Assembly: GCA_964017185.1 (NCBI GenBank)
Contig: OZ024874.1
Span: forward strand, 54,973,356-55,037,355
Direction: 5' to 3'
Length of the DNA stretch: 64,000 bases
From: Rugalucina vietnamica
Taxonomy: Eukaryota > Mollusca > Bivalvia > Lucinida > Lucinidae
The notes beneath the pieces were generated by a model. It was given only the letters and a program-made list of their open reading frames with translations. It was not told the DNA's origin and did no database searches. This document shows, in pieces, positions 55,090 to 64,000 of this stretch. Within the stretch, counting starts at the first letter, position 1. Each line of letters begins with the position of its first letter. The position numbers were made by a program, and so were the translations under genes.

Positions 55090-55490
55090 AGGGATCAAAC
55101 ATGATTTTCCGAGGTTTTCAACACTCCCCGAGGGACCTAGCGAATGTTAATGAATGACAAAACCATTTTTGAGCGCTATTATTGCATAAATTCTGCAGAA
55201 ACGAAAGAAATAAGGTGAAGAAACGATAGAAATATGGTGGACTATATTTTACAGCCTCATCACATTTTCATACGCGTAAAAACTTTTTTATGCTCGTTCT
55301 GGGCGTACTTCAGTTTCTCAGTATGTGCACGTGCTTTGCGTGGCGCCAGGTAACGAGCATACGTAAAAGCCATGTATTAACAGCACATGCGCTCGTAAAT
55401 TGCAATATATATGGATGGCTTTCTCTTCATTAATAAACGGCTGTTAATATCGTGTGACATTGGTATTTATGCAATAATAGGTCATTAATT
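55090..55490 (-). repeat. Dispersed repeat, inverted copy of 23775-24170
   Basis: Carries GGGATCAAACATGATTT, GAATGTTAATGAATGACAAA, ATTGCATAAATTCTGCAGAA and GCGTGGCGCCAGGTAACGAG, the reverse complement of the landmarks at 23775-24170. Divergence is moderate. Non-coding. Confidence 0.6.
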
Positions 55491-55655
55491 TACAAATCAT
55501 GAGTAAAATGAACAATTATTACAATAAAGTGGCTTAATAGAAGAGTATCACACTGCTGACAGTATGATAGGGTTCACAATGCAGTGCTCTGTAGCAATTC
55601 CTTACAGTACCAGTTAAGTACTTATGCAGGAAGCAGGGGCTCCATAATAATTTGA

Positions 55656-55887
55656 GCCGCCTCGTGGGAAAACCAACAATCTGGTTTCCGAACAGGTCCA
55701 ACACAAATCAGGCTGTACAGTCACAGAAGCAGGCTAGAGGCTTGAAATTTTGGATATAAGTAGAAGAGGGATTGTACTATCCGGTTAGCGAAAACAAAGA
55801 CGCTGATCAGCTTTGCGGTTACCGCGAAGCTGATCTGCGTCTTTGTTTTTGCATATGCAGATTGTTGGTTTTCTCATGAGGCGGCTC
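55656..55887 (-). mobile_element. Family 1 MITE, full length
   Basis: GAGCCGCCTCGTGGGAAAAC and GTTTTCTCATGAGGCGGCTC give one of the best-preserved inverted repeats in the family. The hairpin is GATCAGCTTTGCGGTTACCG..CGAAGCTGATC. The flanks ATTT and AATT are near-duplicates. Confidence 0.85.
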
Positions 55888-56366
55888 AATTGTTGACAGT
55901 CATGACACACAATACAACAAGCATAGTCAAACCCAGACAGAATGTTAGAAACTGCCACAGGAAATGCCCATCAACAGTGACCAAATTTACAGCCATTATC
56001 AATGTCCCACAAAAAAACCTGTTTTCAAGAATCTATAGGTCTGATACTTAGCGAACCTGAACAGATCAAGAGGCTAGATTATTGCCTTGAAACTCTGATG
56101 TACATGTATGTAAGATTTTTATACTACATGCATTCAGCAAAGAAACATGTTTAAGGCTTGCAGGGTCTATGACATCTCCACATCTCAAGGGCTTGCTTTC
56201 CTGTTGTAAAACGGAGGTGTTCTCAAAAGGTGGGTCATATATTGCATCATCCCATCCCCCCTGTGCTACTGTGGTCAGTCACATCAAATTAATCATTTGA
56301 GCTATGGCATGAGAAAACCTGTCTTCAAGTTACTAACAGATCTAACACAGGTTTTGATACCATATG

Positions 56367-56571
56367 AGCCTTGGGAAAACCAACAACCTGGCATTCCGAC
56401 CAGGACTGGTGTGACACAAACCAGGCTGTTCAGTCATAGAAGATGGATAGAGGCTGGGAATGCTGGATTTAGTAAGGAAAACAAAGACGCTGATCAGCTG
56501 TGCAGTTCCTGCACAGCTGATCTGCATCTTTGTTTTCCCATATACAGATTGTTGGTTTTCTGATGTGTAGG
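56367..56571 (-). mobile_element. Family 1 MITE
   Basis: GAGCCTTGGGAAAACCAACA at the left and GTTGGTTTTCTGATGTGTAGGC at the right, with hairpin GATCAGCTGTGCAGTTCCTG..CACAGCTGATC. An extra family 1 end (GAGCTATGGCATGAGAAAAC) lies at 56299-56318. Confidence 0.78.
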
Positions 56572-56867
56572 CTCATTGGCTCTCAGATCACAATGAATTT
56601 TTTGCATGACACATGTTTCAGTGCTGAAATGCTACAACCAATGCAGAAAAAAAAATGATTTAAATAAAAAAATACAATGTATTGATAATCACAAGTAGCA
56701 GACATTTGAGTGTCTATACTGTTCTTTGCCCAGGGGAAAAATCCAAATTATTTCACTACATTCTGCCCAAACTGACCATTATAAAGGGTCAATTAGGGGC
56801 CAGTCACCTGAGATGACCAGAGCATGACCAGGATACCCTGTCCTTAAAGGTCAGGTCAACCCAGCCA

Positions 56868-57098
56868 CATCATGAGAAAAACAGATTTTCACAAAATGTG
56901 AAAACAAAGACACAGATCAGCTGTGCAGTAACTGCACAGCTGATCAGCGCCTTTGTTTTCACTTCAAAGATAGTAAATCACTGTTCTTTGTTAATTTGGA
57001 ACTTCAACCTTCTAGCATTCTTCTGTGACTGTACAGAGGGATCTGAGTCAAGGCCTGGTCAGAAACCCAGAAGATCATGTTTCTCATGTTGTGGCTCT
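56868..57098 (+). mobile_element. Family 1 MITE
   Basis: CACATCATGAGAAAAACAGA at the left and ATGTTTCTCATGTTGTGGCTC at the right, with hairpin GATCAGCTGTGCAGTAACTG..CACAGCTGATC (TGTGCAG subtype), perfect. Confidence 0.78.
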
Positions 57099-57371
57099 AA
57101 CAACCAATAACATTGGCTGACCCTGGCTACTGTTCAGGATGATCAACATATTGGGTTATGAAACTAAAATGAGCAGCTTGTGAGGGCATATACTAATTCA
57201 TGGAGTCAAGAGTCTTGGAGCCGAGTGTATTGTTTTTAGTGTATTGTCTGGAGTCAAGGTCATGTCATTTAAGGTCAGATGTTGACCTATGCTTGACTCC
57301 TGAACTAGAAACCAGACTCTGCCATTGAGGGTTATAGCCTGGTCAGTGTAGATATACACATGGCAAAAAAT

Positions 57372-57672
57372 TAGGGAACACCTCTGCTGATCTGAGGGCA
57401 AAATTGAGACGTGTCATTTGAAAAAATGTAATGTGGATAAGCAGTTGTTCTACGAGCAAATCACAAAGTGCCAGTAGATGGTACTCTGTCTTAACAATCT
57501 TTGACCAACCTTCATTATCTTTTTTTCTGAAAGGCACCAGTGGTCGGTTTTGGAACCACATTTCCTTCTTTCGTACATAATAACAGGCTGGTAAATTTGT
57601 GTATCAGACATTATTTTAGGATGTTTGAAGCATACGGCCTGTCCATGAATAATCATTAAAGTGTGTTCCCTA
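57372..57672. mobile_element. ~300-bp short-TIR element
   Basis: TAGGGAACAC (57372-57381) is inverted as GTGTTCCCTA (57663-57672). The interior has no recognisable protein. Its superfamily is uncertain and the end repeat is short. Confidence 0.4.
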
Positions 57673-58145
57673 GTGTCTGATAATAGTTTTCGCAGATATT
57701 TTGAAACTGTTTTTATCTAGATGAAATATTTTCTTGGAATAAATGACCATTTTATTTTGTCGCAAAGTGTGTAGCAAACATTTTGAAAATTGGTTGACAA
57801 ATGAAAAAACGTTCTGGTCAAGATAATTTTGAATAGGGATTTTCTGTACAAAAATCGCATGAAAGGGGGTAAATAATTTAACACAAGTCTTAAATTCTCG
57901 TGCTCAATATCACTAAATAATAAAATGACACAAACGACTTACCTGAGGCAAAATCTTCATGATCAACTTTGCCAATGCAAAATTCATATTCACAACTAAT
58001 TTTTCCCATGAAAACTTTATCTGCTAACTGATTTTCAATTTTTTGCATGTCCTATTAGGACAAACTCAGATTAAGATTTTGACATGAAAATAACATTCAA
58101 ATCGTCATCGACACACAAAAAAAAAATCTGAAAAAAAGAAAAGTT

Positions 58146-59431
58146 ATTCACACATTTGCGTATAAGCCAAACGTGCGCCAGTCGTGTTGACAAAAATGTA
58201 AAATTCAAAATACGTCGGGAGCACGTCGAAGATGTTAAAAACCTGTTACAAGCATATTTTGTACGCTTGGTGTACAATGATAATTGATATACGTCGCTGT
58301 AGGTCGGTGCGCGCTAAACATGAAGAAGATTTGTAAGCATACTGAACAATGTTCTCGAAGCTCGGTGTGTTTAGGACATTATACGTTGTGAACAAGTGCC
58401 ACGAGCATGACAGATTCTGGGTTTAGGAGATATGACTTCCAGAACGTGTCTAAAGCATGTATGATACGCGCATTTAATGTTTGCTGCGAGCCTGTAGCGC
58501 GTGTTTAGCGTGTCTAGGACGTAACACAAACATACTCCACTTTTTTTCAGCGTTTTGGGATTTTTTCATACGTCTGACACATGCTTCAGTCACGCACTAA
58601 TGTGTGACTGCTAAAACAATTTTAAGAAACAAATTTATTTCATACGTCCAAAATCTTCGGCATGTTGAGATTTTTTAAAAACACCCGGTGCGCGTTTGGA
58701 TTATAGGCTTAAGTTACTGTCTCACTGGAATGCGACAACTGGAGACTAGTTAGCAAATTGTTCGCGACTATTTTGCGACAAAGATTAATAATATAAACAT
58801 AACCTTCACGTTGCAGTCTCATTGAATGGACATTTATGAGACGAATTCGCGAATTTTGGTCTATTTTGAAAATATATCTACTGTCTGTTGTGCGGCAGTC
58901 GCGAGACATTCATAAGAGTGTCTCACGATTCCCATGAATGTAGCTTTATTTTCTGTTTCATTCGTACGTCAGTCATCGTGAGTCATTCATGCGAGTGTTG
59001 CAAGACATTCGTGCCGCTTAGTTTTATTTTCTCGCCAGATAGTCGCGAGGTGTTGTATGTTTTCTCAAGACTGCCACGCGACTGTCGTACAACATTCCTG
59101 CGAGTGTCGCGAAAATCTCGCGTTGTAAATTCTCCCAAAATTCGTGGTGACAGGTTTGCGAAACTCGCACGAACATCATACGACTGTCGCAAGTCATGCG
59201 ACAGTCTTGGGAAATATGCTTTTTTTTTTTTTTTTTTTTTTTTTTACTTCACATCATGCATACAAATTCTGAGCATGTTTAAAACCTAAGCGACCAGTTG
59301 TGACACATAAAAAGTCTCACGACACTCGCGCTACACTCACACAAATGTTGTGCGAAAGTCCGCGACTAGATTCGCAAAACAGTTGCTAGAAATTCGCAAG
59401 CCAGTGAGTTACTAGCTTAATGTGTGACTGC
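58146..59431 (-). mobile_element. TIR element D, second copy, split by another element
   Basis: This is the reverse complement of 3384-3860: TGAGATTTTTTAAAAACACC, GCGCGTTTGGATTATA and AATGTGTGACTGC at the right end. Its two halves (58146-58715 and about 59410-59431) are separated by the element at 58722-59407. Confidence 0.65.
58722..59407. mobile_element. 686-bp element inside element D
   Basis: TCACTGGAATGCGAC at the left and GAATTTCTAGC..CGCAAGCCAGTGA at the right give TCACTGG(N)(N)TGCG inverted ends. GTTACT occurs just outside both ends. The interior is full of TCGCGAC/GTCGCGAG words and CATTCATG(A/C)GAGTGT-like repeats in both orientations, with a T-run at 59220-59245. Confidence 0.55.
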
Positions 59432-59439
59432 TCTATAAC

Positions 59440-60340
59440 GTTTCTTGTTGATTTTCTGTAAACCTTTCTATGTTGTGTGTATTGATAAGCAAAGCCAAAA
59501 ATATATATTATGAAACATATTGGTTATTTGATCATAGCACAAAAAATAATCTTGTTTTCTCAAGTAATTCAGTATGAGTCTAGATGATGTAAAAGTCATT
59601 TTCACCAAGCTACCAAAATTAAAATTGATGGAAAAGTGTTCCTTAACCTTTTTCCAGTTGTATACAGGTCTAATCTTCATGATTCTGTTGGCCAATAAAT
59701 GATGTCAAAACAATCTCCTATTAATTGCTAATAATGGGTTCAGCACAGTTTCCTGACATAATATTTCTCCCATTTTCCATTGAAATGTGTGGCAATCTTC
59801 AATAGTTTATCCATCAGAGGCCAGGTGCTGCCTGATTTGTTTATACTAATTGAGAATGGCATTTTTTATGGATACTTATGATCCTGGTATTGAAACCAAG
59901 GACTCTCTTGACTGATGTACTAAGTACATGTATTTGTTCTGGTATTTTGGTGAGCCTGTCCATGAATAAAAGTTTGCTCAAACATTGCTGACATAGAATT
60001 TCCTAATAAAGTAAGTGGTTTCAATATTTCGCTGCTGTTGATTTTTTGATGATGACTTGGATGCAACCTGAATGAGTACCCACTTGATTTTAGTGGACAA
60101 TCATTAGGCAATGATGAAGCCAGAACTGTAAATTTTATTGTTTGCTTGGTATTGTTTTACATACTATAAAGATGAACGAAACAGATAGAGTGTCCCTGAT
60201 GAAAAGTAACTTTTTAAAAGTTTCCATGCTCGAAACATGCCCCCCCCCCCCCATTATAATAGCATATTGCTCCTCCCATAAAATCGCATAAAATCGTCTT
60301 ATCTGGCCATGAGTGTCTCTAGTACACAGGGAAACATTAC
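59440..60340. other. Non-coding stretch
   Basis: I see no exon or clear repeat, only a C-run at 60240-60252 and AT-rich unique-looking DNA. If AMBRA1 extends 5', this is intron. Confidence 0.45.
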
Positions 60341-60394
60341 TACCGGTATTTAATTTTGCATAATAATTTTCATGAAACTTCCTATCCTAGGACT

Positions 60395-60870
60395 TTAATC
60401 AAAATTAAAGTGGGGGGTCACCGGCCTCGTTTCCTTGGTATCAGAACTTTTTGGATGTTTCTCGTGCATTTCAGAACACCGCACTCGTAGCGGACTTGTG
60501 TTTAAATATACATGTTATTACTGCAAAAACAACTTTAACACACGATGAGCGTTATTTTCTTATATATTGATATTATTGGCTCTTAAACTGAGGAGATTAC
60601 ATGCAAAATTAACTTTCCCGCCATCTTTTCAAACCTGGAAAAAGTACGTATTTTTGCGAGATCTCCTAAACTACACATATGATTTTGACTAAATTACACC
60701 AAAGGATAGGAAACGTGGTAACTATTTAAAAGTCCAAATAAAAAGTGGGGGTCACCGGATTGCGTCGTAAGACATACAGAAAAAAGTTCCATATTCCCGC
60801 CTTTTTCGTTTTAACGCCAAACGTTGCACTGACGTCGCGTATTTTTATGCGACGTCATCAACAGCGAATA
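60395..60870. repeat. Duplicated GTCACCGG module and GACGTC hairpin
   Basis: AAAGTGGGGGGTCACCGG (60409-60426) and AAAAGTGGGGGTCACCGG (60741-60758) each follow a 'cctatcctaggacttt' or 'aggataggaaacgtgg' block, and GACGTCGCGTATTTTTATGC (60832-60851) is a hairpin with TGCGACGTC. Probably one unrecognised element. Confidence 0.4.
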
Positions 60871-61183
60871 AACGTTTTCACATAATAATTAACCTTATTA
60901 ACGAATTTGGGTATACCAATTGCCACGGAACTTCTTTTAAAATAAAAATTAACAATATGTATACCTGCTTTAGGACTACAAACAGAATACGATTCTACAG
61001 CTTGCAACGTCATTGAGAAATCAAAACAATTCATAGGCCTATTGGCATGTAGACACTTATATGAAACATTATTTTTATGATTTATGGGAATAACTTCATT
61101 TAGCAAAGCTTACATGAACCCCTTTGAGGTTCATTCACTTTGCACTCGACCCAATGTGGTTCACTTAAGAAATGAATTTAATT

Positions 61184-62212
61184 ATACCCCCGGCATTTAT
61201 GCCGACGGGTATATAGTTTTCGCTTTTCCGTTTGTCCGTTCGTCCGTTCGTATGTTCGTTAGTTCGTTTGTTCGTTCGTTCGTTCGTTAGTTCGTTAGTT
61301 CAGTAGAATTTGCGTCAAAGTTTTGGTTAAAGTTTCTCTAGTGGTGTATATCTCATGCAGTTATAGTCAGAAACCATTCATATTTGGACCATAGGTACCC
61401 TATAGGGTTTGCCTTGTTTCCATGAGTTCGGACCCCTGGGTCCATGCCCGGGGGTGGGGCTAGAGATAAAAATCTAGGTCACCTCTAATTTGCGACAAAG
61501 TTTTGGTTAAAGTTTCTCTAGTGGTGTATATCTCAAGAACCGTTTATCAGAAATCATTCATATTTGGACTTTAGGTACCCTATAGGGTTAGCTTTGATTC
61601 CAAGAGTTCGGACCCCAGGGTCCATGCCTGGGGGTGGGGCTAGAGGTCAAAATCTAGGTCACCTTTAATTTGCGTCAAAGTTTTGGTTAAAGTTTCTCTA
61701 ATGGTGTATATCTCATGAGCCAATTTTCAGAAATCATTCATATTTGGACTTTAGGTACCCTATAAGGTTTGCTTTGTTTCCGTGAGTTCAGACCTGAGGG
61801 TCCATGCTCGGGGGGTGGGGCTAGAGTTCAAAATCTAGGTCACCTTGAAAATGTGCTATTTACATAGTGTTTTTTTCTTCTCTAAGTTCATATATTAACA
61901 AAGACTTATAGGAATGTATTCCTATTTGGATCATAGATACCCTTTAGGGTTGAATTAAATTCCATGGCACCAAACTCTAGGGGTGGGGCTGGAGGTCAAA
62001 ATCTAGGACACATTTATAAAATACAGAATATTTACCAAGATTAATATTCTGTAGGTCTATATCTTGACAACCATTTGTCAGAAAGTATTCATACTTACAA
62101 CATAGGTACCACATAAGGGTTAGACCCAAGGGTCCATGCATGGGGGTGGGGATGGGATGGACCCAAGGGTCCATGCATGGGGTGGGGGTGGGACTTGAGG
62201 TCAAGGTCTGGG

Positions 62213-62247
<35 letters not shown>

Positions 62248-62576
62248 ATGACACTCTATTTTCATTCCAATCTAGGACTGAGGACCTGACCCATAATGTC
62301 CGTGGATTATGTCCTAGATTGAGTATACACGTCAGCTCTGTATACTGCTCTAAAATAGATCTGTCATTCTAAAACACCACTCCCCCATGTTTGTATGCAA
62401 TGTGCTTTACAGTGCTTATTTCTAAATTGTACTTGATAAGGGTACTGTCTTTCATTGGGGGGTTGAGGTTCAATGTCAGGGGTGAGCATGTGCAGGGTTG
62501 TATAGGTAGGGGGTAGGGAGGCGGCTTTGTGGCTACCAGCCGGGGGTATACGTGCCTCTCAAGGCACTTTTTTCTA
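61184..62576 (+). repeat. Tandem-core element, 180-bp units x3+
   Basis: TGCG(T/A)CAAAG starts at 61311, 61491 and 61671, exactly 180 bp apart; each unit has GGTGTATATCTCA, GGACTTTAGGTACCCTATAG and CATGCCCGGGGGTGGGGCTA. A fourth, decayed unit and shorter GGTCCATGCATGGGGGTGG repeats follow to ~62200. The start is TATACCCCCGGCATTTATGC with a (TTCG)n microsatellite (61228-61292), the end CCGGGGGTATACGTGCCTCTC. Here the microsatellite is at the start, so the element may lie in reverse relative to the others. Confidence 0.8.
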
Positions 62577-62589
62577 GTTTTTCTGGTGT

Positions 62590-63475
62590 TCATGGAGCTA
62601 TGAACCGCAGTGGGTCGCGTGCAAAGCTTACATGAACCCCGACATGGAGCTATGAACCGCAGTGGGTCGCGTGCAAAGTGAATGAACCCCGAAGGGGTTC
62701 ATGTAAGCTTTGCTAGCGACCCACTGCGGTTCATAGCTCCATGAACAACAGAAAAATTAAACTCATTGCTTATATTTACATTCATTTCTCTCTGTCGCTT
62801 GTTGAAAAATCACCAAGGCGGTCACATTTACCAGCAAACAGAGAATCTACACACAGTGTGTGTTCAAACAGCGGAACGGCGTCGACGTTTACAACCGTCC
62901 AATCAGATTGGCGAGATTAATGTTTTTTGACGTCAAGTTTGGATTACGTCACGTCGCGTGACACAATGTTGTTCATGGAAGTATGAACACAGATGAACAT
63001 CTAATGGTTCATCTAAGGAGGTTTTAGAAAAATGTAAATATTTAAGCAATGAATTTCATTTTTCTGGTGTTCATGGAGCTATGAACCGCAGTGGGTCGCG
63101 TGCAAAGTGAATGAATCCCGAAGGGGTTCATGTAACCACTGCAGTTCATAGCTCCATAAACATCAGAAAAATTAAACTCACTGCTTATATTTATATTCAT
63201 TTCACTCTATCGCTTGTTGAAAAATCATCAAGGCGATCATACTTACGAGGAAATAGATAATTTACGCACACTGTGTAATCAAACAGCGGAACGGCGTCGA
63301 CGTTCACAACGTCCAATCAGATTGGCGAAAGCATTGTATTTTGACGTCAAGTTTGACGTCATGTTACGTTATTGACACGATGTTGTTCATGGAAGTATGA
63401 ACACAGATGAACATCTAATGGTACATCTAATGGTTCATCTAAGGAGGTCTTAGAAAGATGTAAATATAGCGCCAT
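62590..63475. repeat. ~415-bp tandem duplication with 28-bp hairpin
   Basis: GTTCATGGAGCTATGAACCG starts the two modules (62590 and 63070; a partial extra copy precedes the first). GCGGAACGGCGTCGACG is at 62871 and 63286 (415 bp apart). The first module has a perfect 28-bp stem (62643-62670 with 62716-62743) around a smaller hairpin TGAACCCCGAAGGGGTTCA. A related piece lies at 61103-61160, on the other side of the 180-bp element. Confidence 0.75.
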
Positions 63476-63479
63476 AAAC

Positions 63480-64000
63480 ATCATAAAATGTAATTAATTT
63501 CTTAAATAAAGCAACCAGAATGGTTTACACATAGACAGGTTTGCCCAAGACAAGGCGTTATACTGTAGTCACAGTCATAAATTCCTTTTAATCAGTCATT
63601 CATGTGCAAGGTCAGTCCATGCAGATATTATATAAGATGACCTTCCCTGACCACTAGTAATGGGGGCAGTACCCTAGTTTAATGTCTTTTGTTATGTAAC
63701 AAAGATGCTTCCAAATCGCCCATAAGGTCAAGTCCAAGGATAAGCTACACCAAAGAAAACAAAATCTACATGCTGGAAATGAAGAGGGATTATACTAGCC
63801 CTGTATCAGAATCAGAATAGTTTACTGGTGAAACGTCAAACTGACAATAGCACACCAGTAGTTAACCGAAGCTGATCTGCGCCTTTGGTTTCAAATATGC
63901 AGATTTTTGGTTTTCTTGTGTGGCGGCTAAATTTATACAATATACTATAAATGTGCAATGCATTGACCCATGCAGAGGGCTGTCTGATCGGGCGATTTGT
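63480..64000. other. Non-coding stretch with family 1 remnant
   Basis: No exon is seen. A decayed reverse family 1 piece at about 63770-63930 (GAAGAGGGATTATACTAGCC, GAAGCTGATCTGCGCCTTT, TTTTGGTTTTCTTGTGTGGC). Confidence 0.5.

Noticed and set aside
57372-57672. Protein-coding gene from overlapping minus-strand frames near 57343-57656
   Set aside because: The frames are short, overlap each other in different frames, and lie inside a short-TIR repeat; no domain is recognisable.
57954-58063. Possible minus-strand exon (frame MQKIENQLADKVFMGKIS.., acceptor-like CCTAATAG, donor GCCTCAG|GTAAGT)
   Set aside because: Signals are good but the product resembles nothing I know, it has no partner exon, and its end phase (1) does not fit the AMBRA1 exon at 54966, which needs two bases from upstream.
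60858-61106. 82-codon minus-strand frame as an upstream AMBRA1 exon
   Set aside because: A donor-like site occurs (AAAGCAG|GTATAC), but the residues do not resemble the AMBRA1 N-terminus and the phase is not supported.

Overview
The window looks like nuclear DNA of a bivalve mollusc, though the species cannot be named from sequence alone. It is AT-rich and intron-rich, and packed with short palindromic transposons, tRNA-derived SINEs and tandem-core elements with GACGG-type tails (the pearl or Helitron-associated type known from bivalves). It also carries a Rep-Hel-endonuclease Helitron of the Helentron/Helitron2 type.

The one host gene I can reconstruct is AMBRA1, an autophagy regulator and CUL4-DDB1 substrate receptor, on the minus strand. 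Twelve exons between 54966 and 10736 join with GT-AG junctions and matching phases. Only the first ~60 codons are missing; they probably lie beyond 64000 or were too weak to see. Exons at 54.97-52.88 kb encode the N-terminal half of the WD40 propeller. One ~3 kb exon (46679-43686) encodes the long low-complexity middle. Exons from 23.76 to 12.30 kb encode the C-terminal half of the split propeller. The last exon (10976-10736) carries two TQT dynein-light-chain motifs and the stop.

Layout. 1-10.7 kb, downstream of AMBRA1: AT-rich DNA, a MITE split by a SINE, hairpin elements, a 5'-truncated Penelope-like reverse transcriptase (7081-8337) and a tandem-core element inside a MITE. 10.7-23.8 kb: six AMBRA1 exons separated by SINEs, MITEs and three tandem-core elements. 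23.8-43.2 kb: a 19.4 kb intron holding an apparently intact 2560-residue Helitron gene on the same strand as AMBRA1, scrambled pieces of its 5' end, a 454-bp tandem array, and a ~3.95 kb inverted-repeat composite with a dead LINE. 43.2-47.2 kb: the large exon and its neighbours. 47.2-52.9 kb: an intron with three layers of nested transposons. 52.9-55 kb: propeller exons. 55-64 kb: repeats only.

The strongest themes are a possible autonomous Helitron sitting beside tandem-core elements it might mobilise; a ~235 bp MITE (called family 1 here) with a conserved, covarying hairpin and 4-bp ATTT/AAAT target duplications that repeatedly lies 17-110 bp from AMBRA1 exon edges; and nested insertions with readable target-site duplications. 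All homology statements come from reading the sequence; no database search was run.
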